Of a stretch of DNA of 64,000 nucleotides, positions 11,345 through 24,581 are shown piece after piece. Location: the NCBI RefSeq assembly GCF_047675955.1, contig NW_027328081.1:558001-622000 (forward strand), written 5' to 3'. The position numbers were made by a program, and so were the translations under genes. How positions within the stretch are numbered: the first letter of the stretch is position 1; each line of letters starts with the position of its first letter. Below the pieces are notes generated by a model. That model was given only the letters and a program-made list of their open reading frames with translations, was not told the origin of the DNA and made no database searches. This DNA is from Chlorocebus sabaeus (taxonomy: Eukaryota > Chordata > Mammalia > Primates > Cercopithecidae).

Positions 11345-12031
11345 ATGAATTAACAGAACACAGAGCAGTTTCTCAGAAAGCCTCTTTCCAGTTTTGAACG
11401 GAAGATATTTCCTTTTTCACCATAGCCCTCTATGGGCTTCCAAATATCCCTTTGCCAATTCCACAAGAACAGACTTAGCGAAAGGCTTCTTGAAGGGAAA
11501 GATGTAACTCTGTGAGATGAATTAACAGAACACAGAGCAGTTTCTCAGAAAGTTTCTTTCCAGTTTTGAACGGAAGATACTTCCTTTTTCACCATAGCCC
11601 TCTATGGGCTTCCAAATATCCCTTTGCCAATTCCACAAGAACAGCCTTAGCGAAAGGCTTCTTGAAGGGAAAGGTGTAACTCTGTGAGATGAATTAACAG
11701 AACACAGAGCAGTTTCTCAGAAAGCCTCTTTCCAGTTTTGAACGGAAGATATTTCCTTTTTCACCGTAGCCCTCTATGGGCTTCCAAATATCCCTTTGCC
11801 AATTCCACAAGAACAGCCTTAGCGAAAGGCTTCTTGAAGGGAAAGATGTAACTCTGTGAGATGAATTAACAGAACACAGAGCAGTTTCTCAGAAAGCTTC
11901 TTTCCAGTTTGAACGGAAGATATTTCCTTTTTCACCATAGCCCTCTATGGGCTTCCAAATATTCCTTTGCCAATTCCCCAAAAACAGCCTTAGCGAAAGG
12001 CTTCTTGATAGGAAAGACGTAACTCTGTGAG
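11345..12031. repeat. Transition from n series to m12-m13
   Basis: Four units: 11345 (TGAAATGAATT, AAAGCCTC, AGACTTAG), 11517 (AAAGTTTC, GATACTTCC, ending AAAGGTGTAAC as m11 does), m12 (11689: AAAGCCTC, CACCGTAG) and m13 (11861, 171 bp: CAGTTTGAACGG, CCCCAAAAAC, GATAGGAAAGACG). They lead straight into m14 at 12,032. A similar n9-to-m12-to-m13-like transition occurs at 24,582-25,096, so this junction between the two series is itself copied. Confidence 0.75.
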
Positions 12032-14610
12032 ATGAATTAACAGAACACAGAGCAGTTTCTCAGAAAGCTTCTTTCCAGTTTTGAACGGAAGATATTTCCT
12101 TTTTCACCATAGCCCTCTAGGGGTTCCAAATATCCCTTTGCCAATTCCACAAGAACAGCCTTAGCGAAAGGCATCTTGAAGGGAAAGATGTAACTCTGTG
12201 AGATGAATTAACAGAACACAGAGCAGTTTCTCAGAAAGCTTCTTTCCAGTTTTGAACGGAAGATATTTCCTTTTTCACCATAGCCCTCTATGGGCTTCTA
12301 AATATCCCTTTTCCAATTCCACAAGAACAGCCTTAGCGAAAGGCTTCTGAAAGAGAAAGATGTAACTCTGTGAGATGAATTAACAGAACACAGAGCAGTT
12401 TCTCAGAAAGCTTCTTTCCAGTATTGAACGGAAGATATTTCCTTTTTCACCATAGCCCTCTATGGGCTTCCAAATATCCCTTTGCCAATTACACAAGAAC
12501 AGCCTTAGCGAAAGACTTCTTGAAGGGAAAGATGTAACTCTGTGAGATGAATTAACAGAACACAAAGCAGTTTCTCAGAAAGCTTCTTTCCAGTTTTGAA
12601 CGGAAGATATTTCCTTTTTCACCATAGCCCTCTATGGGCTTCCAAATATCCCTTTGCCAATTCCACAAGAACAGCCTTAGCGAAAGGCATCTTGAAGGGA
12701 AAGATGTAACTCTGTGAGATGAAATAACAGAACACAGAGCAGTTTCTCAGAAAGCTTCTTTCCAGTTTTGAACGGAAGATATTCCCTTTTTCACCATTGC
12801 CCTCTATGGGCTTCCAAATATCCCTTTGCCAATTCCACAAGAACAGCCTTAGCGAAAGACGTCTTGAAGGGAAAGATGTAACTCTGTGAGATGAATTAAC
12901 AGAACACAGAGCAGTTTCTCAGAAGGCTTCTTTCCAGTTTTGAACGGAAGATATTTCCTTTTTCACCATAGCCCTCTATGGGCTTCCAAATATCCCTTTG
13001 CCAATTCCACAAGAACAGCCTTAGCGAAAGGCTTCTTGAAGGGAAAGACGTAACTCTGTGAGATGAATTAACAGAACACAGAGCAGTTTCTCAGAAAGCT
13101 TCTTTCCAGTTTTGAACGGAAGATATTTCCTTTTTCACCATAGTCCTCTATGGGCTTCCAAATATCCCTTTGCCAATTCCACAAGAACAGCCTTAGCGAA
13201 AGACTTCTTGAAGGGAAAGATGTAACTCTGTGAGATGAATTAACAGAACACAAAGCAGTTTCTCAGAAAGCTTCTTTCCAGTTTTGAACGGAAGATATTT
13301 CCTTTTTCACCATAGCCCTCTATGGGCTTCTAAATATCCCTTTGCCAATTCCAAAAGAACAGCCTTATCGAAAGGCTTCTTGAAGGGAAAGATGTAACTC
13401 TGTCAGATGAATTAACAGAACAGAGAGCAGTTTCTCAGAAAGATTCTTTCCAGTTTTGAAAGGAAGATATTTCCTTTTTCACCATAGCCCTGTATGGGCT
13501 TCCAAATATTAGTTTGCCAATTCCACAAGAACAGCCTTAGCGAAAGGCATCTTGAAGGGAAAGATGTAACTCTGTGAGATGAATTAACAGAACACAGAGC
13601 AGTTTCTCAGAAAGCTGCTTTCCAGTTTTGAACGGAAGATATTTCCTTTTTCACCATAGCCCTCTATGGGCTTCCAAATATCCCTTTGCCAATTCCACAA
13701 AAACAGCCTTAGCGAAAGGCTTCTTGAAGGGAAAGATGTAACTCTGTGAGATGAATTAACAGAACACAGAGCAGTTTCTCAGAAAGCTGCTTTCCAGTTT
13801 TGAACGGAAGATATTTCCTTTTTCACCATAGCCCTCTATGGGCTTCCAAATATCCCTTTGCCAATTCCACAAGAACAGCCTTAGCGAAAGGCTTCTTGAA
13901 GGGAAAGATGTAACTCTGTGAGATGAATTAACAGAACACAGAGCAGTTTCTCAGGAAGCTTCTTTCAAGTTTTGAACGGAAGATATTTCCTTTTTCACCA
14001 TAGCCCTCTATGGGCTTCCAAATATCCCTTTGCCAATTCCACAAGAACAGCCTTAGCGAAAGACGTCTTGAAGGGAAAGATGTAACTCTGTGAGATGAAT
14101 TAACAGAACACAGAGCAGTTTCTCAGAAAGCTTCTTTCCAGTTTTGAACGGAAGATATTTCCTTTATCACCATAGCCCTCTATGGGCTTCCAAATATCCC
14201 TTTGCCAATTCCACAAGAACAGCCTTAGCGAAAGGCTTCTTGAAGGGATAGACGTAACTCTGTGAGGTGAATTAACAGAACACAGAGCAGTTTCTCAGAA
14301 AGCTTCTTTCCAGTTTTGAACGGAAGATATTTCCTTTTTCACCATAGCCCTCTATGGGCTTCCAAATATCCCTTTGCCAATTCCACAAGAACAGCCTTAG
14401 CGAAAGGCTTCTTGAAGGGAAAGACGTAACTCTGTGAGATGAATTAACAGAACACAGAGCAGTTTCTCAGAAAGCTTCTTTCCAGTTTTGAACGGAAAAT
14501 ATTTCCTTTTTCACCATAGCCCTCTATGGGCTTCCAAATATCCCTTTGCCAATTCCACAAGAACAGCCTTAGCGAAAGGCATCTTGAAGGGAAGGATGTA
14601 ACTCTGTGAG
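12032..14610. repeat. 15-monomer unit, 2,579 bp, first copy
   Basis: Order: m14 (12032, 171 bp), m15 (12203: CTTCTGAAAGAG), m1 (12375: CAGTATTG, AATTACAC), m9-like (12547), m10-like (12719: GAAATAACAG, GACGTC), plain with AAGGCTTC (12891), m1 (13063: CATAGTCCTC), m2 (13235: GGCTTCTAAAT), m3 (13407: TTGAAAGG, CCTGTATGGG), m4 (13579), m5 (13751), m6 (13923), m7 (14095: TTTATCACC), m8 (14267), m9 (14439: GGAAAATATTT, GGGAAGGATG). All these private markers recur 2,579 bp downstream; 15 x 172 less the one deleted base in m14 gives exactly 2,579. Confidence 0.93.
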
Positions 14611-17189
14611 ATGAATTAACAGAACACAGAGCAGTTTCTCAGAAAGCTTCTTTCCAGTTTTGAACGGAAGATATTTCCTTTTTCACCATAGCCCTCTAGG
14701 GGTTCCAAATATCCCTTTGCCAATTCCACAAGAACAGCCTTAGCGAAAGGCATCTTGAAGGGAAAGATGTAACTCTGTGAGATGAATTAACAGAACACAG
14801 AGCAGTTTCTCAGAAAGCTTCTTTCCAGTTTTGAACGGAAGATATTTCCTTTTTCACCATAGCCCTCTATGGGCTTCTAAATATCCCTTTTCCAATTCCA
14901 CAAGAACAGCCTTAGCGAAAGGCTTCTGAAAGAGAAAGATGTAACTCTGTGAGATGAATTAACAGAACACAGAGCAGTTTCTCAGAAAGCTTCTTTCCAG
15001 TATTGAACGGAAGATATTTCCTTTTTCACCATAGCCCTCTATGGGCTTCCAAATATCCCTTTGCCAATTACACAAGAACAGCCTTAGCGAAAGACTTCTT
15101 GAAGGGAAAGATGTAACTCTGTGAGATGAATTAACAGAACACAAAGCAGTTTCTCAGAAAGCTTCTTTCCAGTTTTGAACGGAAGATATTTCCTTTTTCA
15201 CCATAGCCCTCTATGGGCTTCCAAATATCCCTTTGCCAATTCCACAAGAACAGCCTTAGCGAAAGGCATCTTGAAGGGAAAGATGTAACTCTGTGAGATG
15301 AAATAACAGAACACAGAGCAGTTTCTCAGAAAGCTTCTTTCCAGTTTTGAACGGAAGATATTCCCTTTTTCACCATTGCCCTCTATGGGCTTCCAAATAT
15401 CCCTTTGCCAATTCCACAAGAACAGCCTTAGCGAAAGACGTCTTGAAGGGAAAGATGTAACTCTGTGAGATGAATTAACAGAACACAGAGCAGTTTCTCA
15501 GAAGGCTTCTTTCCAGTTTTGAACGGAAGATATTTCCTTTTTCACCATAGCCCTCTATGGGCTTCCAAATATCCCTTTGCCAATTCCACAAGAACAGCCT
15601 TAGCGAAAGGCTTCTTGAAGGGAAAGACGTAACTCTGTGAGATGAATTAACAGAACACAGAGCAGTTTCTCAGAAAGCTTCTTTCCAGTTTTGAACGGAA
15701 GATATTTCCTTTTTCACCATAGTCCTCTATGGGCTTCCAAATATCCCTTTGCCAATTCCACAAGAACAGCCTTAGCGAAAGACTTCTTGAAGGGAAAGAT
15801 GTAACTCTGTGAGATGAATTAACAGAACACAAAGCAGTTTCTCAGAAAGCTTCTTTCCAGTTTTGAACGGAAGATATTTCCTTTTTCACCATAGCCCTCT
15901 ATGGGCTTCTAAATATCCCTTTGCCAATTCCAAAAGAACAGCCTTATCGAAAGGCTTCTTGAAGGGAAAGATGTAACTCTGTCAGATGAATTAACAGAAC
16001 AGAGAGCAGTTTCTCAGAAAGATTCTTTCCAGTTTTGAAAGGAAGATATTTCCTTTTTCACCATAGCCCTGTATGGGCTTCCAAATATTAGTTTGCCAAT
16101 TCCACAAGAACAGCCTTAGCGAAAGGCATCTTGAAGGGAAAGATGTAACTCTGTGAGATGAATTAACAGAACACAGAGCAGTTTCTCAGAAAGCTGCTTT
16201 CCAGTTTTGAACGGAAGATATTTCCTTTTTCACCATAGCCCTCTATGGGCTTCCAAATATCCCTTTGCCAATTCCACAAAAACAGCCTTAGCGAAAGGCT
16301 TCTTGAAGGGAAAGATGTAACTCTGTGAGATGAATTAACAGAACACAGAGCAGTTTCTCAGAAAGCTGCTTTCCAGTTTTGAACGGAAGATATTTCCTTT
16401 TTCACCATAGCCCTCTATGGGCTTCCAAATATCCCTTTGCCAATTCCACAAGAACAGCCTTAGCGAAAGGCTTCTTGAAGGGAAAGATGTAACTCTGTGA
16501 GATGAATTAACAGAACACAGAGCAGTTTCTCAGGAAGCTTCTTTCAAGTTTTGAACGGAAGATATTTCCTTTTTCACCATAGCCCTCTATGGGCTTCCAA
16601 ATATCCCTTTGCCAATTCCACAAGAACAGCCTTAGCGAAAGACGTCTTGAAGGGAAAGATGTAACTCTGTGAGATGAATTAACAGAACACAGAGCAGTTT
16701 CTCAGAAAGCTTCTTTCCAGTTTTGAACGGAAGATATTTCCTTTATCACCATAGCCCTCTATGGGCTTCCAAATATCCCTTTGCCAATTCCACAAGAACA
16801 GCCTTAGCGAAAGGCTTCTTGAAGGGATAGACGTAACTCTGTGAGGTGAATTAACAGAACACAGAGCAGTTTCTCAGAAAGCTTCTTTCCAGTTTTGAAC
16901 GGAAGATATTTCCTTTTTCACCATAGCCCTCTATGGGCTTCCAAATATCCCTTTGCCAATTCCACAAGAACAGCCTTAGCGAAAGGCTTCTTGAAGGGAA
17001 AGACGTAACTCTGTGAGATGAATTAACAGAACACAGAGCAGTTTCTCAGAAAGCTTCTTTCCAGTTTTGAACGGAAAATATTTCCTTTTTCACCATAGCC
17101 CTCTATGGGCTTCCAAATATCCCTTTGCCAATTCCACAAGAACAGCCTTAGCGAAAGGCATCTTGAAGGGAAGGATGTAACTCTGTGAG
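14611..17189. repeat. 15-monomer unit, 2,579 bp, second copy
   Basis: Every private marker of the first copy is present at +2,579: CAGTATTG, AATTACAC, GAAATAACAG, AAGGCTTC, CATAGTCCTC, GGCTTCTAAAT, TTGAAAGG, CCTGTATGGG, TTTATCACC, GGAAAATATTT and GGGAAGGATG. I noticed no difference between copies at the markers checked. The left neighbour of the first copy is m13 and the right neighbour of this copy is m10, so the pair is a single tandem duplication of a larger m14...m9-m10 run. It looks like the youngest large rearrangement in the window. Confidence 0.93.
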
Positions 17190-20100
17190 ATGAATTAACA
17201 GAACACAGAGCAGTTTCTCAGAAAGCTTCTTTCCAGTTTTGAACGGAAGATATTCCCTTTTTCACCATTGCCCTCTATGGGCTTCCAAATATCCCTTTGC
17301 CAATTCCACAAGAACAGACTTAGCGAAACGCTTCTTGAAGGGAAATATGTAACTCTGTGAGATGAATTAACAGAACACAGAGCAGTTTCTCAGAAAGCTT
17401 CTTTCCAGTTTTGAACGGAAGATATTTCCTTTTTCACCATAGCCCTCTATGGGCTTCCAAATATACCTTTGCCAATTCCACATGAACAGCCTTAGCGAAA
17501 GGCTTCTTGAAGGGAAAGGTGTAACTCTGTGAGATGAATTAACAGAACACAGAGCAGTTTCTCAGAAAGCCTCTTTCCAGTTTTGAACGGAAGATATTTC
17601 CTTTTTCACCGTAGCCCTCTATGGGCTTCCAAATATCCCTTTGCCAATTCCACAAGAACAGCCTTAGCGAAAGGCTTCTTGAAGGGTAATATGTAACTCT
17701 TTGAGATGAATTAACAGAACACAGAGCAGTTTCTCAGAAAGCTTCTTTCCAGTTTGAACGGAAGATATTTCCTTTTTCACCATAGCCCTCTATGGGCTTC
17801 CAAATATTCCTTTGCCAATTCCCCAAAAACAGCCTTAGCGAAAGGCTTCTTGATAGGAAAGACGTAACTCTGTGAGGTGAATTAACAGAACACAGAGCAG
17901 TTTCTCAGAAAGCTTCTTTCCAGTTTTGAACGGAAGATATTTCCTTTTTCACCATAGCCCTCTATGGGCTTCCAAATATCCCTTTGCCAATTCCACAAGA
18001 ACAGCCTTAGCGAAAGGCTTCTTGAAGGGAAAGACGTAACTTTGTGAGATGAATTAACAGAACACAGAGCAGTTTCTCAGAAAGCTTCTTTCCAGTTTTG
18101 AACGGAAGATATTTCCTTTTTCACCATAGCCCTCTATGGGCTTCCAAATATCCCTTTGCCAATTCCACAAGAACAGCCTTAGCGAAAGACTTCTTGAAGG
18201 GAAAGATGTAACTCTGTGAGATGAATTAACAGAACACAAAGCAGTTTCTCAGAAAGCTTCTTTCCAGTTTTGAACGGAAGATATTTCCTTTTTCACCATA
18301 GCCCTCTATGGGCTTCGAAATATCCCTTTGCCAATTACAAAAGAACAGCCTTATCGAAAGGCTTCTTGAAGGGAAAGATTTAACTCTGTCAGATGAATTA
18401 ACAGAACAGAGAGCAGTTTCTCAGAAAGATTCTTTCCAGTTTTGAACGGAAGATATTTCCTTTTTCACCATAGCCCTCTATGGGCTTCCAAATATTAGTT
18501 TGCCAATTCCACAAGAACAGCCTTAGCGAAAGGCATCTTGAAGGGAAAGATGTAACTCTGTGAGATGAATTAACAGAACACAGAGCAGTTTCTCAGAAAG
18601 CTTCTTTCCAGTTTTGAACGGAAGATATTTCCTTTTTCACCATAGCCCTCTATGGGCTTCCAAATATCCCTTTGCCAATTCCACAAAAACAGCCTTAGCG
18701 AAAGGCTTCTTGAAGGGAAAGATGTAACTCTGTGAGATGAATTAACAGAACACAGAGCAGTTTCTCAGAAAGCTGCTTTCCAGTTTTGAACGGAAGATAT
18801 TTCCTTTTTCACCATAGCCCTCTATGGGCTTCCAAATATCCCTTTGCCAATTCCACAAGAACAGCCTTAGCGAAAGGCTTCTTGAAGGGAAAGATGTAAC
18901 TCTGTGAGATGAATTAACAGAACACAGAGCAGTTTCTCAGGAAGCTTCTTTCAAGTTTTGAACGGAAGATATTTCCTTTTTCACCATAGCCCTCTATGGG
19001 CTTCCAAATATCCCTTTGCCAATTCCACAAGAACAGCCTTAGCGAAAGACGTCTTGAAGGGAAAGATGTAACTCTGTGAGATGAATTAACAGAACACAGA
19101 GCAGTTTCTCAGAAAGCTTCTTTCAAGTTTTGAACGGAAGATATTTCCTTTTTCACCATAGCCCTCTATGGGCTTCCAAATATCCCTTTGCCAATTCCAC
19201 AAGAACAGCCTTAGCGAAAGGCTTCTTGAAGGGAAAGACGTAACTCTGTGAGATGAATTAACAGAACACAGAGCAGTTTCTCAGAAAGCTTCTTTCCAGT
19301 TTTGAACGGAAGATATTTCCTTTTTCACCATAGCCCTCTATGGGCTTCCAAATATCCCTTTGCCAATTCCACAAGAACAGCCTTAGCGAAAGACTTCTTG
19401 AAGGGAAAGATGTAACTCTGTGAGATGAATTAACAGAACACAAAGCAGTTTCTCAGAAAGCTTCTTTCCAGTTTTGAACGGAAGATATTTCCTTTTTCAC
19501 CATAGCCCTCTATGGGCTTCGAAATATCCCTTTGCCAATTCCAAAAGAACAGCCTTATCGAAAGGCTTCTTGAAGGGAAAGATGTAACTCTGTCAGATGA
19601 ATTAACAGAACAGAGAGCAGTTTCTCAGAAAGATTCTTTCCAGTTTTGAACGGAAGATATTTCCTTTTTCACCATAGCCCTCTATGGGCTTCCAAATATT
19701 AGTTTGCCAATTCCACAAGAACAGCCTTAGCGAAAGGCATCTTGAAGGGAAAGATGTAACTCTGTGAGATGAATTAACAGAACACAGAGCAGTTTCTCAG
19801 AAAGCTGCTTTCCAGTTTTGAACGGAAGATATTTCCTTTTTCACCATAGCCCTCTATGGGCTTCCAAATATCCCTTCGCCAATTCCACAAAAACAGCCTT
19901 AGCGAAAGGCTTCTTGAAGGGAAAGATGTAACTCTGTGAGATGAATTAACAGAACACAGAGCAGTTTCTCAGAAAGCTGCTTTCCAGTTTTGAACGGAAG
20001 ATATTTCCTTTTTCACCATAGCCCTCTATGGGCTTCCAAATATCCCTTTGCCAATTCCACAAGAACAGCCTTAGCGAAAGGCTTCTTGAAGGGAAAGATG

Positions 20101-20284
20101 TAACTCTGTGAGATGAATTAACAGAACACAGAGCAGTTTCTCAGGAAGCTTCTTTCAAGTTTTGAACGGAAGATATTTCCTTTTTCACCATAGCCCTCTA
20201 TGGGCTTCCAAATATCCCTTTGCCAATTCCACAAGAACAGCCTTAGCGAAAGGCATCTTGAAGGGAAAGATGTAACTCTGTGAG
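17190..20284. repeat. m10-m13, m8, then two turns of a 7-monomer m1-m7/8 cycle
   Basis: Order: m10 (17190), m11 (17362), m12 (17534), m13 (17706, 171 bp), m8 (17877), then m1 (18049), m2, m3, m4, m5, m6 (18909), m7/m8 hybrid (19081: TTTCAAG at the left, GGGAAAGACG at the right), then m1 (19253), m2, m3, m4, m5 and an m6/m9 hybrid (20113: CAGGAAGC at the left, GGCATC at the right). m1 recurs after 1,204 bp, which is seven units. The hybrids are expected products of exchange between related but different monomers. Confidence 0.85.
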
Positions 20285-23033
20285 ATGAATTAACAGAACA
20301 CAGAGCAGTTTCTCAGAAAGCTTCTTTCCAGTTTTGAACGGAAGATATTCCCTTTTTCACCATTGCCCTCTATGGGCTTCCAAATATCCCTTTGCCAATT
20401 CCACAAGAACAGCCTTAGCGAAACGCTTCTTGAAGGGAAATATGTAACTCTGTGAGATGAATTAACAGAACACAGAGCAGTTTCTCAGAAAGCTTCTTTC
20501 CAGTTTTGAACGGAAGATATTTCCTTTTTCACCATAGCCCTCTATGGGCTTCCAAATATACCTTTGCCAATTCCACATGAACAGCCTTAGCGAAAGGCTT
20601 CTTGAAGGGAAAGGTGTAACTCTGTGAGATGAATTAACAGAACACAGAGCAGTTTCTCAGAAAGCCTCTTTCCAGTTTTGAACGGAAGATATTTCCTTTT
20701 TCACCGTAGCCCTCTATGGGCTTCCAAATATCCCTTTGCCAATTCCACAAGAACAGCCTTAGCGAAAGGCTTCTTGAAGGGAAATATGTAACTCTCTGAG
20801 ATGAATTAACAGAACACAGAGCAGTTTCTCAGAAAGCTTCTTTCCAGTTTGAACGGAAGATATTTCCTTTTTCACCATAGCCCTCTATGGGCTTCCAAAT
20901 ATTCCTTTGCCAATTTTCCAAAAACAGCCTTAGCGAAAGGCTTCTTGATAGGAAAGACGTAACTCTGTGAGATGAATTAACAGAACACAGAGCAGTTTCT
21001 CAGAAAGCTTCTTTCCAGTTTTGAACGGAAGATATTTCCTTTTTCACCATAGCCCTCTAGGGGTTCCAAATATCCCTTTGCCAATTCCACAAGAACAGCC
21101 TTAGCGAAAGGCATCTTGAAGGGAAAGATGTAACTCTGTGAGATGAATTAACAGAACACAGAGCAGTTTCTCAGAAAGCTTCTTTCCAGTTTTGAACGGA
21201 AGATATTTCCTTTTTCACCATAGCCCTCTATGGGCTTCTAAATATCCCTTTTCCAATTCCACAAGAACAGCCTTAGCGAAAGGCTTCTGGAAGAGAAAGA
21301 TGTAACTCTGTGAGATGAATTAACAGAACACAGAGCAGTTTCTCAGAAAGCTTCTTTCCAGTTTTGAACGGAAGATATTTCCTTTTTCACCATAGCCCTC
21401 TATGGGCTTCCAAATATCCCTTTGCCAATTCCACAAGAACAGCCTTAGCGAAAGACTTCTTGAAGGGAAAGATGTAACTCTGTGAGATGAATTAACAGAA
21501 CACAGAGCAGTTTCTCAGAAAGCTTCTTTCCAGTTTTGAACGGAAGATGTTTCCTTTTTCACCATAGCCCTCTATGGGCTTCCAAATATCCCTTTGCCAA
21601 TTCCACAAGAACAGCCTTAGCGAAAGGCATCTTGAAGGGAAAGATGTAACTCTGTGAGATGAATTAACAGAACACAGAGCAGTTTCTCAGAAAGCTTCTT
21701 TCCAGTTTTGAACGGAAGATATTCCCTTTTTCACCATTGCCCTCTATGGGCTTCCAAATATCCCTTTGCCAATTCCACAAGAACAGCCTTAGCGAAACGC
21801 TTCTTGAAGGGAAATATGTAACTCTGTGAGATGAATTAACAGAACACAGAGCAGTTTCTCAGAAAGCTTCTTTCCAGTTTTGAACGGAAGATATTTCCTT
21901 TTTCACCATAGCCCTCTATGGGCTTCCAAATATACCTTTGCCAATTCCACATGAACAGCCTTAGCGAAAGGCTTCTTGAAGGGAAAGGTGTAACTCTGTG
22001 AGATGAATTAACAGAACACAGAGCAGTTTCTCAGAAAGCCTCTTTCCAGTTTTGAACGGAAGATATTTCCTTTTTCACCGTAGCCCTCTATGGGCTTCCA
22101 AATATCCCTTTGCCAATTCCACAAGAACAGCCTTAGCGAAAGGCTTCTTGAAGGGAAATATGTAACTCTGTGAGATGAATTAACAGAACACAGAGCAGTT
22201 TCTCAGAAAGCTTCTTTCCAGTTTGAACGGAAGATATTTCCTTTTTCACCATAGCCCTCTATGGGCTTCCAAATATCCCTTTGCCAATTCCACAAGAACA
22301 GCCTTAGCGAAAGGCTTCTTGAAGGGAAAGATGTAACTCTGTGAGATGAATTAACAGAACACAGAGCAGTTTCTCAGGAAGCTTCTTTCAAGTTTTGAAC
22401 GGAAGATATTTCCTTTTTCACCATAGCCCTCTATGGGCTTCCAAATATCCCTTTGCCAATTCCACAAGAACAGCCTTAGAGAAAGACGTCTTGAAGGGAA
22501 AGATGTAACTCTGTGAGATGAATTAACAGAACACAGAGCAGTTTCTCAGAAAGCTTCTTTCCAGTTTTGAACGGAAGATATTTCCTTTTTCACCATAGCC
22601 CTCTATGGGCTTCCAAATATCCCTTTGCCAATTCCACAAGAACAGCCTTAGCGAAAGGCTTCTTGAAGGGATAGACGTAACTCTGTGAGGTGAATTAACA
22701 GAACACAGAGCAGTTTCTCAGAAAGCTTCTTTCCAGTTTTGAACGGAAGATATTTCCTTTTTCACCATAGCCCTCTATGGGCTTCCAAATATCCCTTTGC
22801 CAATTCCACAAGAACAGCCTTAGCGAAAGGCTTCTTGAAGGGAAAGACGTAACTCTGTGAGATGAATTAACAGAACACAGAGCAGTTTCTCAGAAAGCTT
22901 CTTTCCAATTTTGAACGGAAGATATTTCCTTTTTCACCATAGCCCTCTATGGGCTTCCAAATATCCCTTTGCCAATTCCACAAGAACAGCCTTAGCGAAA
23001 GGCTTCTTGAAGGGAAAGATGTAACTCTGTGAG
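20285..23033. repeat. m10-m15, m1, m9-m12, hybrid m13/m5, m6-m8
   Basis: Order: m10 (20285), m11, m12, m13 (20801), m14 (20972), m15 (21143), m1 (21315), m9 (21487: GAAGATGTTTCC), m10 (21659), m11, m12 (22003), an m13/m5 hybrid (22175: CAGTTTGAACGG at the left, ordinary CCACAAGAAC and GAAAGATG at the right; 171 bp), m6 (22346), m7 (22518), m8 (22690) and one plain unit with CCAATTTTG (22862). The m1-to-m9 jump skips m2-m8; the same jump occurs at 3436, 27,502 and 35,924. Confidence 0.85.
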
Positions 23034-24581
23034 ATGAATCAACAGAACACAGAGCAGTTTCTCAGAAAAATTCTTTCCAGTTTTGAACGGAAGATATTTC
23101 CTTTTTCACCATAGCCCTCTAAGGGCTTCCAAATATCCCTTTGCCAATTCCACAAGAACAGCCTTAGCGAAAGGCTTCTTGAAGGGAAAGATGTAACTCT
23201 GTGAGATGAATTAACAGAACACAGAGCAGTTTCTCAGAAAGCTTCTTTCCAGTTTTGAACGGAAGATATTTCCTTTTTCACCATGGCCCTCTATGGGCTT
23301 CCAAATATCCCTTTGCCAATTGCACAAGAACAGCCTTAGCGAAAGACTTCTTGAAGGGAAAGATGTAACTCTGTGAGATGAATTAACAGAACACAGAGCA
23401 GTTTCTCAGAAAGCTTCTTTCCATTTTTGAACGGAAGATATTTCCTTTTTCACCATTGCCCTCTATGGGCTTCCAAATATCCCTTTGCCAATTCCACAAG
23501 AACAGCCTTAGCGAAAGGCTTCTTGAAGGGAAAGATGTAACTACGTGAGATGAATTAACAGAACACAGAGCAGTTTCTCAGAAAGCTTCTTTCCAGTTTT
23601 AAACGGAAGATATTTCCTTTTTCACCATAGCCCTCTAAGGGCTTCCAAATATCCCTTTGCCAATTCCACAAGAACAGCCTTAGCGAAAGGCTTCTTGAAG
23701 GAAAAGATGTAACTCTGTGAGATGAATTAACAGAACACAGAGCAGTTTCTCAGAAAGCTTCTTTGCAGTTTTGAACGGAAGATATTTCCTTTCTCACCAT
23801 AGCCCTCTATGGGCTTCCAAATATCCCTTTGCCAATTAAACAAGAACAGCCTTAGCGAAAGGCTTCTTGAAGGGAAAGATGTAACTCTGTGAGATGAATG
23901 AACAGAACACAGAGCAGTTTCTCAGAAAGCTTCTTTCCAGTTTTGAACGGAAGATATTTCCTTTTTCACCATAGCCCTCTATGGGCTTCCAAATATCCCT
24001 TTGCCAATTCCACAAGAACAGCCTTAGCGAAAGGCTTCTTGAAGGGAAAGATGTAACTCTGTGAGATGAATTAACAGAACACAGAGCAGTTTCTCAGAAA
24101 GCTTCTTTCCAGTTTTGAACGGAAGATATTTCCTTTTTCACCATAGCACTCTATGGGCTTCCAAATATCCCTTTGACAATTCCACAAGAACAGCCTTAGC
24201 GAAAGGCTTCTTGAAGGGAAAGATGTAACTCTGTGAGATGAATTAACAGAACACAGAGCAGTTTCTCAGAAAGCTTCTTTCCAGTTTTGAACGGAAGATA
24301 TTTCCTTTTTCACCATAGCCCTCTATGGGCTTCCAAATATCCCTTTGCCAATTCCTCAAGAACAGCCTTAGCGAAAGGCTTCTTGAAGGGAAAGATGTAA
24401 CTCTGTGAGATGAATTAACAGAACACAGAGCAGTTACTCAGAAAGCTTCTTTCCAGTTTTGAACGGAAGATATTTCCTTTTTCACCATAGCCCTCTATGG
24501 GCTTCCAAATATCCCTTTGCCAATTCCACAAGAACAGCCTTAGCGAAAGGCTTCTTGAAGGGAAAGATGTAACTCTGTGAG
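23034..24581. repeat. n-series block, second occurrence (n1-n9)
   Basis: Order n1 (23034: ATGAATCAAC), n2 (23206: CCATGGCCC, AATTGCAC), n3 (23378: CCATTTTTG, CCATTGCCC), n4 (23550: TTTAAACGG, GAAGGAAAAG, with private CTACGTGAG before it), n5 (23722), n6 (23894: ATGAATGAAC), n7 (24066), n8 (24238: AATTCCTC) and n9 (24410: GTTACTCAG). Nine units make 1,548 bp. n3 here has GGCTTCCAAAT and TTTGCC, whereas the copies at 10,141 and 38,847 have CTTCTAAAT and TTTTCC. Neighbour: m8-plus-plain unit on the left. Confidence 0.87.

Noticed and set aside
12838..12860. GACGTC palindrome (m6 and m10-like units) as a CRE or ATF site
   Set aside because: The flanks give AGACGTCT rather than TGACGTCA, and it is a substitution variant of the common AGGCTTCT segment tracking HOR position.
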